From positions 345,722-409,721 of the forward strand of contig NC_018337.1 of NCBI RefSeq assembly GCF_000234665.1: a stretch of DNA of 64,000 nt, in the 5' to 3' direction. The notes beneath the pieces are model-generated. The model saw only the letters and a program-made list of their open reading frames with translations, ran no database searches and was not told where the DNA came from. The stretch comes from Leishmania mexicana MHOM/GT/2001/U1103. Its lineage: Eukaryota > Euglenozoa > Kinetoplastea > Trypanosomatida > Trypanosomatidae. This document shows, piece after piece, positions 1 to 10,949 of the stretch (position 1 is its first letter; every line of letters begins with the position of its first letter). The translations under genes were made by a program, and so were the position numbers.

Positions 1-46
1 ACTTTGTTTTCGACGTTCCTCCTTCGCTGTCCGTGATGGCGGGCCA

Positions 47-633
47 CACCTCTCCATGCGTGGTTGTGTCACAGGGCCCACAGTACATCTCCCCCACCCC
101 ACTCTCTCTGTGTGTGTGGAGGAGCCGAGCCCCCCCCCCCCCCCCCGATGCTCGCCAAATGCCGACCCGCTTCTGGTGGGGACAGGGCCCAGCACCCACG
201 ACCTGGGGAGGCGAGTGCGCTGCAGCGGCACTGACGTCGGGAGTGAGGTCGTGGACGGCGGTGCGTCGGAGCGACCCGCGCCGCTGAACACGTCGGCGCC
301 ATGCGCATGATGGGCGAGGTGCCAGCGTGAGTGGAGGGCGTCGCACCCGACCCTCACCCACTGCCCGCTGGTGTGTGTGTGTGTGGGGCCTGGGGGACCG
401 CGCGAGGGTGTGCACGTGGTGGTGGCCTGCATGATGGGTGCGGCTGTGAGGCGACCTGCGATGCCGGGGCGGTGCTGAGGTGACTGGGTGTGCGCATTGC
501 TGCAAGGGATGTGTCTATGGCTGCGTTGCACCACGCGAGGTGGGGCTGTGGCGGGAGGGGGGCCGGGGAGGGCTAGAGTGGGACCTGGACTCCTGCTGTA
601 TGGCAGGGACGATGGACTCACGCTGGGCAAGCG
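47..633 (+). mobile_element. SIDER-like degenerate retroposon, family A, copy 1 (probably SIDER2)
   Basis: About 590 bp that recurs with high identity at 41657-42250 and, with its 5' part missing, at 27040-27552 and 24401-24653. All four copies are in sense orientation to the genes. It contains a run of 17 C (130-146) and a GT repeat near 372-384. Size, dispersion, 5' truncation of other copies and position in a presumed 3' UTR fit Leishmania SIDER elements, which are extinct ingi/L1Tc-related short retroposons known to affect mRNA stability. The repeat is seen directly; the SIDER2 subclass is from memory. Confidence 0.7.
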
Positions 634-1139
634 ACAGAATTCCCGCCATTTGGCTTTGCATGCGCGGCCGGGGGGGAGGGGTGCGCGTGAGGGTCGCAGC
701 GTTGGCAGCAACAGCTGCTTAACGGAATAGGGGACAACAGCGTACGTGCGAAGTGGCAGGCGCGACCGGAAATGACACAGAAAAAAAGTCTGCCTGAGCA
801 TGTGTGAGGTGGAGGGCGAAAAGAAAAGTAAAAAAAGACAAGGCGGCGTTGGCTCGTCCCTTGTTGCGGCGAGCAACGGTTGTAGATCGAAGGGACCGCC
901 AACCCGCCTAAGCGACGGAACATCGAGGCAAACAGACGCCCTTGTCTTTTGGCACCACTTCACTAACTTACGAACACACACACACACACACACAAACACG
1001 CAAATACGGACCAACAACTCGCACATATCACTTGCACGCCACTTCCAAGTTGACTGAAGGTGCCCACGTTTTGCGAGTGTACAGACGGGAACGGATGCGT
1101 CGCGTATTCAGGATTTGCCTTGCTTTCATGCTAGTACAT

Positions 1140-1260
1140 GTTTTGAACATTGTATATATGTATGTGTAGTTAATATACATTTATATATGTAATATATGTA
1201 TGCATGTACGTGTATTTATATGTATGTGTGCATATGTATATATAGTTAATATTTATATTC
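1140..1260. repeat. AT-rich TATG/TA microsatellite tract
   Basis: Irregular tandem TATG, TGTA and TATA units make a strongly AT-rich island in otherwise GC-rich DNA. It is non-coding and lies in the presumed 3' UTR or spacer. Confidence 0.7.
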
Positions 1261-3068
1261 CCCCCTCTCCCTCCCTTTTTTGTATTGCTTTGCCGCTCGA
1301 GGTTTGTGTGTGTGTGTGTGAACAGGTGCCATACTGGTAAACGTTTTTTTAAATGTGTGTCTTCTGTTTCTAATGGTTCGTTGGCTTTGCTCTTGTTTTT
1401 TTTTCTTGCGTGTTTTTTGCCTCCTCCAGCCTTTCCGCTTCTCCATCCTCCCTCCCTTTTCTTTCTTTTTTCACACACGCTCTCACTGGTTTGTGTTGTC
1501 TTCTGTCAGAGGCTCCCTCCCTCCCTCCCTTTATATATATATATATATACACACACATACATATAAGTGTTGTGCGTGTTGTGTTTTCGTGCTCGATGCG
1601 ACCACCCTTTTTTTTCTTGTTTATTATTTGTGTATTTATGTGAGCTACTTTGTATTGTCCACGCACTATCAGTGGCGTGGGGAGAGCAGGGAGCACCGAG
1701 GTTCTCTGCCTCCCCTCCTTTTCCCTTCTTCCCTTCTTCCCCCGGTCTTTTATTTGTGTATCTGCATCTGCGCGTATGGTGTATGCATGTACGTTGATGT
1801 GTAGCATTCATGATGGAGGCGTAGTTGGTGGTGTACTATTTTTCTTGCTTCGTGGTTGCACGGAATAAACGATCGGGGTCCTCGTTCACGCAGATGCATT
1901 GTTGCAGACCACCCCCTTGATGCTAGAGGGAAGTTAGCAGCGGAGGAACAGGTCAATGAAACAAACAAACAAACAAAAAATACATCGTTGCCTCTTGTCT
2001 ACGTGGGACGGTCATGCACTTCGCACGTGGCCTCTTTTCTCGCGCCTCATCTTTTCTCCCTCCCTCCCGTCCCCTTCGGGTCCACACGTGTGCGTAGCTC
2101 CACTCACAAAGACGCTGTCTTTCCTTTTTTTGTTTTTATCTGGCTGCTTCGAAGTTACGGTCTTAAAGCTTCTTTTTTTTGTCTTTGTTTCGCCAACGTT
2201 TCTGACCGATGACGTGTGTGCGTAGGCGTGTGCGTGTGTGTGTGGTTGTTCTTTGCTCATAGCCTCCTCCTCTTCGTTCATTGTTGTCTCTGGCGGGTGC
2301 GTCTGAGGAGGTCAGGTTGCTCTAGGAGCTAGAAAAACAAAACGAAACCAAACCAGAGACGCAGGGTGGCCTTCAGGGTTGTGGAGAATTCTCAGAAGAC
2401 GCGTTCAAGTGGAGCACGGTTTGCGACGTGGTAACACACAACCTGGTTGCCGCTGCTCTGCCGCTTCGCCCTTACTGTCTCTACTGCTTGACGCCCTTTC
2501 GCTCGAGCTGTTAGCCGTTCATCTTTCAGGAGGTGATACACCTGGGCCTGTGAGAGGAGGCAGGCTGTGCAGCGAGCGGCGGTAATGGGGTAAAGAGGGT
2601 TCTACAAGGTTTCTCTAGTTCTTCATCAGAGCAGAGCCGCGCTGCATCAACTCCGTATCTCACTCCCCTCTCAAGCGAAAGGCGCTCCTTCGCAGGTTCG
2701 CTAGCTTGGAATACCACCTTGCTCACACTCCTCGCAGCAGCGCTGCGTTTTTTTTTTCTTTCGTTGCTGCAGTTGCGCGTTTCACCGACGTGCATACGCT
2801 GTACTCGTGTCGTCGCTCGTCTTCATCCTCTCTCTCCCCTTGCCCACGCACATGCCACTAGTGCGCGCCCACCACGCCACTTTTCTCTGGGCCTCTCGTT
2901 ATGATCGTTTGATGCCGCCTCTCCTTTCTCGCCTCCCCGCACCACTACACTGATACAGTTCAGGCACCACAATACCGTGCCGGCGAAAGGCTAAGATCCA
3001 AACGGCAAGGTAGCGTCCTTCTACCGAGAGGGACGACAAGGAAAACAGTGGTACCCTCCTCGAACAGT

Positions 3069-3083
3069 TTTTCTTCTCTGCAG
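3069..3083 (+). promoter_or_regulatory. probable spliced-leader acceptor for the Pcc1-like gene
   Basis: A T/C-rich tract ends in CTGCAG at 3078-3083, leaving a 27-nt 5' UTR before the ATG at 3111. It lies between the two candidate start codons, so it decides the start. Confidence 0.5.
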
Positions 3084-3110
3084 AACGCGAAGCTTTGCCG
3101 TGCCACGCAA

Positions 3111-3488
3111 ATGCCTGCCCAGCCCACCGCCTCTTCCAGCAGCACTGCCCGGCAGAAGCGCAGCGGCTCTCACAAGAAGAATGATCTCTCAATAGAGTGC
3201 AGCTTGCGCCTGCCACTACCTGACACGGCGTCTGCCAGCGTTCTTTGGAGGGTGCTGAAGACTGACCCTTCTCTTGCCGGAACTGTGAAGGAGGTGTACT
3301 GGTGGAGTGAGGATCCGTCTCAGCGAACCGTTGCAGTAACGATCCAGGCATCCTCAAAGCGCGACCTGCGCTCTGCGGTCGGGTCCCTCTTGGATCAAGC
3401 TAAGCTTGTTGTGCGAACGTTGCGTGTGTATCCTCCCACCACGGCCGCTGCCACTACCGCCGCTGATGCTGGGTTGAGCACGGCATGA
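3111..3488 (+). CDS. Pcc1-like subunit of the KEOPS/EKC complex
   Basis: 125 aa. After a Ser-rich, basic N-terminus of about 25 residues comes one small domain with the Pcc1/CTAG family pattern: a beta strand of the type 'CSLRLPLPD', a helix ending 'VLWRVLKTDP', and a C-terminal helix with 'SLLDQAKLVVRTLRVY', matching the family's 'SFLDxLxLVxETM' helix. Pcc1 is the dimerising subunit of KEOPS, which makes the t6A base on tRNAs that read ANN codons. An upstream in-frame ATG at 3048 would add 21 residues, but a pyrimidine tract and AG at 3082-3083 fit a trans-splice acceptor and favour 3111. The family call rests on motif recognition only; a generic hypothetical protein is the alternative. Confidence 0.65.
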   Translation: MPAQPTASSSSTARQKRSGSHKKNDLSIECSLRLPLPDTASASVLWRVLKTDPSLAGTVKEVYWWSEDPSQRTVAVTIQASSKRDLRSAVGSLLDQAKLVVRTLRVYPPTTAAATTAADAGLSTA

Positions 3489-4270
3489 GACGTGCATTGA
3501 TGAGCCGTTTGCTCTGCTCCTTTTTTCTACCTTTACCGCACCTCTTCCACGCCTCTTCCTCGCGACGCTGCTGAGCAGATCGGCGTGCGTGTTGCCTGCA
3601 CGCGGACCGACTCGCCTCCGCTGCCACCTGCCTGCCGCGGCGTTTTTTTTCTCCGCCCTTTCCACAAGTGGCACTGGCCTTTTCTTTATCCATCGGTGGG
3701 CTCCACTGGGGAAGGCAACAGCAGCAGCAACGCCGTAAGCCGGAAGAGAAAGCGAACATCATAATCGGAGAGAGTAAACAACAACAAAGGAAAACATACC
3801 GCAAAACACCTTGTTGAACTCTGTGGGGTTTCTCCTCTGCTGTGCTTCGACATTGCACTGTCACCTTTTCAAGCGTGTCTGTCTGTGTTGTTCCCCACCT
3901 GTTATCTTCCGCCGCAGCGCGGTATGCACGCGCCCTTCAGCTCGAGTCGCAACCACGACACGTTGCTGGGTCTGAAAGGAGAGCGATGCCATTACTGAGC
4001 CGCTGAGGGTGTGCATATATCCTCCCCTCCGAGTGCTCGATGCCCTCTGCGTCAACTTTCTCTGTTCTCGCTCTCTGCCTTTTGCTGGTGACATTGCGCG
4101 CCTGCGCACTCCGCGCGTGCCCCCCCTCCCTCCCACTCTCACCCGCCCCGCACCTGCTGACGCGGCCTCCGCCTCTCCTGCAGTTTACGCCGTCCACACC
4201 CTCTTATCCTTTGCGCTCTCCTAGCTCTTTCTCTCCCCTCCCGACCACCCCCGCACCCCCGCCCCCCGAC
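3489..4270. other. intergenic region with EF-1beta 5' flank
   Basis: No gene seen. The right part (from about 4018) is pyrimidine-rich and belongs to the block duplicated at 9955. AG acceptors after pyrimidine tracts occur at 4182-4183 and 4223-4224 and could serve the EF-1beta mRNA. Confidence 0.6.
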
Positions 4271-5012
4271 ATGTCTCTGCAGGACGTGAGCAAGAAGGCC
4301 GCCGAGCTCGAGTCGAGGCTGAGCGGCAAGCTGTTCCTTGGCGGCGCGAAGCCGACGGCGGAGGACGTGAAGGCGTTCAACGACCTGCTCGGCGCGAACC
4401 ACGTGAGCCTGTACCGATGGGCGAAGAACATGGCAACGTACACCGAGGGCGAGCGCAAGGCGTGGGGCGCGCCGGTGCGCGTTGCTGCGCCGGAGCTGCG
4501 CATGCCCGCACCTGCGGCGGCGACGGCGGCGGCGGCGGTGTCGGATGCTGCCGCTGAGAAGAAGGCTGCGCCGAAGGCTGCTGCTGTCGCGCCGCCGCCC
4601 GCCGCTGCGGCTGCCGCTGCCGCGGAGGAGGAGGACGACATCGACCTGTTCGGGGAGACGACGGAGGAGGAGAAGGCAGCGCTGGAGGCGAAGAAGGCCA
4701 ATGACGCGGAGAAGAAGAAGGCGAAGAAGGCGGTGATTGCGAAGTCGTCGATCCTGTTCGATGTCAAGGCGTGGGACGACACGATCGACCTGGAGGCGCT
4801 CGCGAAGAAGCTGCACGCGATCGAGCGCGACGGCCTGATCTGGGGCGACCACAAGCTGGTGCCCGTTGCGTTTGGCGTGAAGAAGCTGCAGCAGCTCATC
4901 GTCATTGAGGACGACAAGGTGTCCGGCGACGACCTGGAGGAGATGATCATGGGCTTCGAGGAGGAGGTGCAGTCGATGGATATCGTCGCCTGGAACAAGA
5001 TCTGAGGTGATT
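4018..5012 (+). repeat. EF-1beta duplication block, copy 1
   Basis: About 995 bp nearly identical to 9955-10949 (offset 5937). It covers the 5' flank and whole coding region and stops about seven bases after the stop codon. I saw one difference: the Ala codon GCA versus GCG near 4432. Sequences outside the block are unrelated. Confidence 0.9.
4271..5005 (+). CDS. elongation factor 1-beta (EF-1B alpha chain), copy 1
   Basis: 244 aa. This is the guanine nucleotide exchange factor that reloads EF-1A with GTP during translation elongation. Residues 1-66 form the small helical N-terminal domain ([10 protein letters not shown] motif, [10 protein letters not shown]) that binds EF-1B gamma. Residues 70-118 are an Ala/Pro/Lys linker, 119-135 an acidic patch with DDIDLFGE, and about 157-244 the exchange domain, starting [13 protein letters not shown] and ending in the typical Asn-Lys-Ile. 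The frame is open upstream to 4040, but the first residues there are low complexity and pyrimidine-encoded. The ATG at 4271 gives the normal family N-terminus. The protein is identical to the copy at 10208. Confidence 0.95.
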   Translation: MSLQDVSKKAAELESRLSGKLFLGGAKPTAEDVKAFNDLLGANHVSLYRWAKNMATYTEGERKAWGAPVRVAAPELRMPAPAAATAAAAVSDAAAEKKAAPKAAAVAPPPAAAAAAAAEEEDDIDLFGETTEEEKAALEAKKANDAEKKKAKKAVIAKSSILFDVKAWDDTIDLEALAKKLHAIERDGLIWGDHKLVPVAFGVKKLQQLIVIEDDKVSGDDLEEMIMGFEEEVQSMDIVAWNKI

Positions 5013-7269
5013 CGAGGCGACATGTATGCTTTTCGCCACGTACGCAGCAGACCTCCCTCTTTACTCAAGCGCGCTACTTTGTCTTACGCTTTCGGCCCTT
5101 CTCTTTCTCTCTAGAGCACGAGAAGGGGGCAGGCAGGCGTGAGGAAGGGCGGGGGAGGAGAACGCATATGGGGATCAGCATCACGCACTCACACCCACCA
5201 GCCGACAAAAGTTTCCATTCTTATGATCTTTGTCGTCCCAAGTTAACCTATTCGCGATGCCATGGAGTGAGGTGCGGGCTGATCGAGGCAAGGCAGCGAC
5301 GCAGCAGCAGCAGCGGCGGGTGGAGAGAAGGGCAAGACAAACAAAGAACGCTCACCCCGAGATCGGATGCGTGCGGTATGGAGACGTGAGTGACAGTCTA
5401 TAGGGAGGTGGAGGGATCGGAGAAGCGGGCTTCATGCGTGGAGGAGGCTGTCTTTGCAGAGGCGAACACACAGCCGAAGTTCAACAAGCGAAGGGGGGGG
5501 AGAGATGAAAAAAAAAACGCGCATTTTGGCGTAGGTAGGGGGTACGCGTCTTTCCCTGTTCTGGAATGTGTGTGCAGCTCTATCTGCCTCTCTGTGGCTC
5601 CGCCTCTCCGCCCCTCCTCCTCCCCGCCTTCTGTGCCGTTTGCCAAATTTTCTGTCCACCTGTTGAAGCCGATCAACGCTGTTGCGTGCGCCTCTTTCAC
5701 ACCCCTTCGTCCCACACTGAATAAGAAAGCACACAGTGTAGATCAGCTTGTGTTGCCCTCGCGCACGTCACTGACACCCCCCTCCCGCCCTATTCGATCG
5801 TGGATTCACGCGCCGCATGGCTTGAAAACGCGTCAGCGGCGTTCATATCGACAGGACGAGGGTACTCCCCGTGTCCCCATGTGTGTGCGTGTGTGTGTGC
5901 ATGCGCGGGGGGGGGAGCAGGAGCAGCAGCAACGGGTTTCCTGTGCGTGTTTCTTGCTTTTTTTTACGTGTGGGTGTCTCTCTTTGACTTTGTTTTCCCC
6001 TGTTGTTTTGCTGTCTTCAACGTGCCCTCCTCCCCCTTCCCCCATAAAAAAGTGAACTGGCATACGCGCGCATAAAAAAAAATGGGACGGCGTCCGTCCC
6101 CCTTTGTCGCTTCGCCTGTGAGCGTGTGTATGTGTGTATGTGTGTGTGCACGCGTGCAACTTGTGCCTCACATAGACATACCCAGTCGCACGAGCGCCAG
6201 TTAAGCTCTCTTTTCTATCTGTAACAGAAACACCTCCCCCACAAGGAAAACAAAAAAGAAAACGACAACCGTGAGGCCACAGTCCCCCCGCCCCCGCCCC
6301 CGCCCAAGAAAACAAGCCAGAGGACGGATTGGCACCGATGCTCTGCACACACGCGAAGCTTCCCTTTCCCTGAAGCTCAAGAAGCGCATGTGCTGCTTCC
6401 CTCTCGTCAAGGTGGCGGAGATGCCGGGTGTTTTCTTTTATATGCGGCTTACTATGTTGACTCCGCAGCTGAGGAAACGAGGTTGCCTTTTCTTTCTCCT
6501 GCAACAACGAGGGGTGGGCATACACTGTGCGCCTGTGCCCCCCCCCCGCTTGCTAGCCTTGGCGGTGGCTGGACTCGACTTGGGGATGAAACAAGTGGAA
6601 AGCAGTAAAGAGCACTGTATGTTTCGGTTGAGTACCACGCGGCGGTGTTGGCGTGTGCCTGGGCGACGCTTGCCATCCCATGTGCGCGCACCTATCACAC
6701 CTTCGGGCTTCCCCCAGCCCGCAACGGACTCAGCACCATCTGCACTTTTTTCTTGTGCTTCTCTCTCTCCGTGTGCGCGCTTGCCGATCTGCTTCACTGT
6801 CTTGCATGTTTCTCCTCCTCTTTGTCTCCTTGTTTTGTTCTTCGGAGTTGGCGCACGTGTGCACCGCCTTATTTACCCACTCACGCAAACCCATCGAAAC
6901 TCATGCGACGCGAACGTGTGACTTACCGTGTTGTTGGGTGCCAACCATGGAAACGACATACCTCTCACCTTCCCCTCCAAAAACAACAACAACAAACACA
7001 TTATCACACACATCACATTGGCACTGCTGTTCCGTACATTTTTCTCCTCAATGACGGTTGCTGCCGTTTCGCTGATGTGCGCTCCATAACGACAGTGCAA
7101 GAGAAGAACGAAACAGCCCGGGGAACAAGCTGAGGTTGCGCGGTGAAGATCGTGCTTCTGCACAGCCCCTTCTTTTCCCTGCGCTTACTGCTGCCGGTTT
7201 TGCCATTAGGACGTTCGAAGCGTGCTCCGTTGTCAGCTGTCAAGCTTCTCACCGCTCGCTAACGCCATA
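5013..7269. other. intergenic region (about 2.3 kb)
   Basis: No supported gene. It holds homopolymer A and T runs, a GT repeat near 6119-6150, C-rich and CT-rich tracts, and short low-complexity frames on both strands. It presumably contains the 3' UTR of EF-1beta copy 1 and the splice region of the short gene at 7270. Confidence 0.6.
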
Positions 7270-7503
7270 ATGCCCCCCGCCAAAGAGAAGGACATCAAGC
7301 AGGCGCGCGCCGCCGCGGATGAGCTGGAGAAGGCGCTGGCGGGTCATCTCTTTCTGGGAGGCGCGAAGCCGGCTAAAGAGGACGTCGATAAGTTTTACGA
7401 GATGTTTGGCGAGCACAACATCGCCTTCTACCGCTGGGTACGCAACATGGCGTCCTTCACAGAGTCGGAACGCAAGTCGTGGGACCTGCCGGGGACTCAG
7501 TAG
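7270..7503 (+). CDS. stand-alone EF-1beta N-terminal domain protein
   Basis: 77 aa. The whole protein is a divergent version of the EF-1beta N-terminal domain: '[20 protein letters not shown]' aligns with residues 18-37 of EF-1beta, and 'FYRWVRNMASFTESERKSW' with residues 48-65. It then stops after a short DLPGTQ tail, so linker, acidic patch and exchange domain are absent. It lies between the two full EF-1beta genes. A pyrimidine tract with AG at 7208-7209 precedes the start; an in-frame ATG at 7222 is possible but would add non-homologous residues. It may bind EF-1B gamma without exchange activity (inference). Its divergence from the full copies and an intact frame argue against a recent pseudogene. 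Confidence 0.75.
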   Translation: MPPAKEKDIKQARAAADELEKALAGHLFLGGAKPAKEDVDKFYEMFGEHNIAFYRWVRNMASFTESERKSWDLPGTQ

Positions 7504-8787
7504 TGTGAGAGATGGCGAGAGACAATGATAGGTGGGTACTCACGGCGCGTTCAGCAACAGCGCGTGCAACATGCCGCATCTTACCTGACACACACACATA
7601 TATATATATAACACTGTATGTACTGCCGTGCACAGCGGCCGTGTCTTGGCTTGTCATTGAAGCTAATTTCTCGCGCAATGTTCGGGTGTATGGATGTCAG
7701 TGCATCGGTTGCTGTGGTACGTTGTCGTTTTGGGAACCCTTTTGCCCTTGAGTCGGCCGTATATATATATGTGCGCGCGTGTGTGTGGCTAGCGTTTTCC
7801 TCTCTGGATGCTTGTGGGTCTCATTGCACAGGATAGCCGACATGGAGGTGCGTCATCATTCGCTTTTCCTTTGTGGCTCCGCCTGCTCGCTTGGGCGCGT
7901 ATCTGTTTAGTGTGGCGCCTGCACGCAGACAGATAGATATCTTGAACGCATATCGACGCACTCAGTCACATACCTGCCCAGCACGACGGGGACAGCACGC
8001 GAACAGCTAATTCGGCACGATGATGGCTGGCGCACCCCGCGTCGGATCCCTCGTTCTGCACAGACCACAGTAACGACGTTTTCTTCGTTTTACTCCTCCG
8101 TCTTTCCGCGTTGAGCCCGATATATGCTGTGCGCGATTCGCGGCTCGCCCGAGGCTTGAAGCACGCCTCCTTTCGCGCTGTGATGGTGCACGCAATGGTG
8201 TGATGACGCAAATGGCACTTGCACCGCATGGGCTTTCCCCACCGAGTGCCGATCGCTGCCCTGTACGCTTCTTCCGAATGACTCGCTGTGAGCTCATTGT
8301 GTCCAGGCGCATGCCTATCCGCGCCCCCCTTCCGCTTGACACACCCATGCTTGTCAATTGCATGCAGATTCAGCAGAAGGCGGGATGCCCCTGCCGCCTC
8401 TGACTCATGGCAGCGTTCCACCTGTCGCGGCACAGGCGGGCAAGCCATCCAGACACGCCCCTGGTGATATCGACGGAAACGGGCGATGACGACAGCGGAC
8501 CACACAGACAACAACGTCGTAATGGAACAGGCCCCAGGATGCCAAAGTGCGAGCCCTGTGCGCACAGGCTTTCATGGACAGCTGGCATGCTGTATCGCAT
8601 CCGAAGAAAGCATACAGAGGTCAGCAGAGCGCGAGTGATGGAGGAAAACGGCGCAAAGAGATCCATATGAATCAGTCCCAATGTGCGTGTGTGTGCGAAA
8701 TGTGCAGCATCTTCTGCATCCGACTGGGTGGGCTGATGAGGCGGAGATGCCCGAAGCATGGCGAGAGCTCCCCTGAATGGCCTCATC

Positions 8788-9274
8788 GAGTTGTCCAGGC
8801 TTCCGTGTGGAGATTGCTCACACCGTATTACGGCATGCGACGGGTTGAGGCGACCGAGAGGGAGGGGCATGGCATATGCCGGCAGAGTGCAGGGCCTCAG
8901 AGGGCCCTGGCCTGCGGCTGGCCAACCTCCTCGCTGAGCTCTTGCGGCATGCACCCAGGCCACCCGCCCCTGGTGCCTGCACGCCGCACCACCGCCCCCG
9001 CCCTCGAGCAGGGCTCTGAAGGTAACCCTGTGGGATCATGGCATGCAGTGCACGCTGGCCCGTGTGGCGCCGATCGCGCAGCACGTGTGCGAGGAATGGA
9101 CGAGGAGGGACGGGGCGGGCCCGCTAGCGGCGTGGCCCGATGGAACGGCGGAGGGCTCGCCCTCGCCGGCCTGGATGTAGCCGGAGTGCGACAGGTGCGC
9201 GTGGGCTGCGGCTGTATGCGTGCACGTGTCGACACTCGGAGTTGGTGGAGTGGGACGTTGATCACGAAAAAAAA
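8788..9274 (+). mobile_element. SIDER-like degenerate retroposon, family B, copy 1 (probably SIDER1)
   Basis: About 487 bp starting GAGTTGTCCAGGCTTCC and ending in a run of eight A (9267-9274), the relic of a poly(A) tail. It recurs at 50968-51449 and, 3'-truncated, at 55089-55484, both downstream of amastin genes. An amastin 3' UTR element of about 450 nt that promotes amastigote expression is described as SIDER1; equating it with this family is inference from position and size. Confidence 0.7.
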
Positions 9275-9579
9275 CCTTATCTGCCTTCTTTTTCATTGTG
9301 TGTACTTGTTCGTGCCCTCCTCCTGGTACTTGATTCTCGTGCTGTGCTGCTACGCTGTTGTAGCGATGCTCAACAAGGACGCCATCGAGCAGCCGTGGTG
9401 CGAGCGGGGGGGGGGACGGTCGGTGCCTTGCTTGCGCGTGCCTTTTTTTTAGTTGCGGATTCCACAGCATCTTCAGTCGACAAAGGTGGTTGCTGGTGAG
9501 GCGGTGAAGTACGCGATTTCGTAGATGCCGTGAAGCGAACCTTTAGCGCTTGGGGCGCTTGTACTCTTGTTTACTTGTG

Positions 9580-9612
9580 TGCACGTGCACGTGCACGTGC
9601 ACGTGTGCGTGC
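9580..9612. repeat. short ACGTGC tandem repeat
   Basis: About four perfect copies of a 6-bp ACGTGC unit near 9583-9606, followed by a GT-rich run. The unit is self-complementary when read as GCACGTGC. Confidence 0.7.
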
Positions 9613-9954
9613 GTGTGTGTGTGTCTTCTCAGACGTATCCGCGTGGTGTCGACAAGCGTGTAGACTTGACCTCAGCGTGAACGACGGTGCAACTGCGCGA
9701 AGTGCACGGTGGTGATGTCGGTTGGTCTTCGTGGTGGTGGTGGTTGTTCGCCGTCAGGGCTCTGACAGGGAACATCGGAGAGAGAACGAAAAGCCGAGGA
9801 TACCGTGACGTTTGCACGGTCACGCCCCAATCGTGTGTGCTTTCCCAAAGTTCAGGGTGATCGATTACTGCACTGCGCCAGCGTGCAGTCGCGGACAAAC
9901 TGTGCTCACGTGTGTGTGTGTGTAGATTATACTCCCTTTTGTACACCCCCAACT

Positions 9955-10949
9955 TATCCTCCCCTCCGAGTGCTCGATGCCCTCTGCGTCAACTTTCTCT
10001 GTTCTCGCTCTCTGCCTTTTGCTGGTGACATTGCGCGCCTGCGCACTCCGCGCGTGCCCCCCCTCCCTCCCACTCTCACCCGCCCCGCACCTGCTGACGC
10101 GGCCTCCGCCTCTCCTGCAGTTTACGCCGTCCACACCCTCTTATCCTTTGCGCTCTCCTAGCTCTTTCTCTCCCCTCCCGACCACCCCCGCACCCCCGCC
10201 CCCCGACATGTCTCTGCAGGACGTGAGCAAGAAGGCCGCCGAGCTCGAGTCGAGGCTGAGCGGCAAGCTGTTCCTTGGCGGCGCGAAGCCGACGGCGGAG
10301 GACGTGAAGGCGTTCAACGACCTGCTCGGCGCGAACCACGTGAGCCTGTACCGATGGGCGAAGAACATGGCGACGTACACCGAGGGCGAGCGCAAGGCGT
10401 GGGGCGCGCCGGTGCGCGTTGCTGCGCCGGAGCTGCGCATGCCCGCACCTGCGGCGGCGACGGCGGCGGCGGCGGTGTCGGATGCTGCCGCTGAGAAGAA
10501 GGCTGCGCCGAAGGCTGCTGCTGTCGCGCCGCCGCCCGCCGCTGCGGCTGCCGCTGCCGCGGAGGAGGAGGACGACATCGACCTGTTCGGGGAGACGACG
10601 GAGGAGGAGAAGGCAGCGCTGGAGGCGAAGAAGGCCAATGACGCGGAGAAGAAGAAGGCGAAGAAGGCGGTGATTGCGAAGTCGTCGATCCTGTTCGATG
10701 TCAAGGCGTGGGACGACACGATCGACCTGGAGGCGCTCGCGAAGAAGCTGCACGCGATCGAGCGCGACGGCCTGATCTGGGGCGACCACAAGCTGGTGCC
10801 CGTTGCGTTTGGCGTGAAGAAGCTGCAGCAGCTCATCGTCATTGAGGACGACAAGGTGTCCGGCGACGACCTGGAGGAGATGATCATGGGCTTCGAGGAG
10901 GAGGTGCAGTCGATGGATATCGTCGCCTGGAACAAGATCTGAGGTGACT
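9955..10949 (+). repeat. EF-1beta duplication block, copy 2
   Basis: Second copy of the block described at 4018-5012. The right boundary falls just after the stop codon (TGAGGTGA), so the two mRNAs share 5' flank and coding sequence but have different 3' UTRs. Confidence 0.9.
10208..10942 (+). CDS. elongation factor 1-beta (EF-1B alpha chain), copy 2
   Basis: 244 aa, the same protein as at 4271-5005, with N-terminal gamma-binding domain, Ala-rich linker, acidic patch and C-terminal exchange domain. I saw one synonymous base change between the copies in the coding region. Such identity across about 1 kb next to unrelated flanks indicates recent duplication or ongoing gene conversion. The start is chosen as for copy 1. 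The 3' UTR differs from copy 1, so stage-specific control could differ. Confidence 0.95.
   Translation: MSLQDVSKKAAELESRLSGKLFLGGAKPTAEDVKAFNDLLGANHVSLYRWAKNMATYTEGERKAWGAPVRVAAPELRMPAPAAATAAAAVSDAAAEKKAAPKAAAVAPPPAAAAAAAAEEEDDIDLFGETTEEEKAALEAKKANDAEKKKAKKAVIAKSSILFDVKAWDDTIDLEALAKKLHAIERDGLIWGDHKLVPVAFGVKKLQQLIVIEDDKVSGDDLEEMIMGFEEEVQSMDIVAWNKI

Larger units (their letters stand above)
1..3110. other. intergenic / 3' flank of an upstream gene
   Basis: I see no credible gene here. The stretch holds a SIDER-like element (47-633), a CA repeat near 972-993, an AT-rich TATG/TA tract near 1140-1260, CT-rich runs, and a second TA tract near 1532-1550. The many short open frames on both strands consist of low-complexity runs (CVCVC, THTHT, IYIYI) and look like simple-sequence artefacts. 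The region is probably the long 3' UTR and spacer of a gene left of the window, followed by the 5' flank of the Pcc1-like gene. Confidence 0.6.
7504..10207. other. intergenic region with SIDER-like element
   Basis: No supported gene. It contains TA/CA repeats near 7594-7612 and 7760-7785, a SIDER-like family B element (8788-9274), an ACGTGC tandem at about 9583-9606, and from 9955 the duplicated EF-1beta 5' flank. A 301-codon frame at 8547-9452 mostly runs through the repeat element and is not credible as a gene. Confidence 0.6.

Noticed and set aside
4139..5068. Long minus-strand frames opposite EF-1beta (309 and 264 codons; also opposite copy 2)
   Set aside because: They mirror the GC-biased third positions of the real gene and have Leu/Arg- or Ser/Ala-only composition.
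8547..9452. 301-codon plus-strand frame
   Set aside because: It runs through the SIDER-like element, which is repeated elsewhere with broken frames, and has no domain motif.
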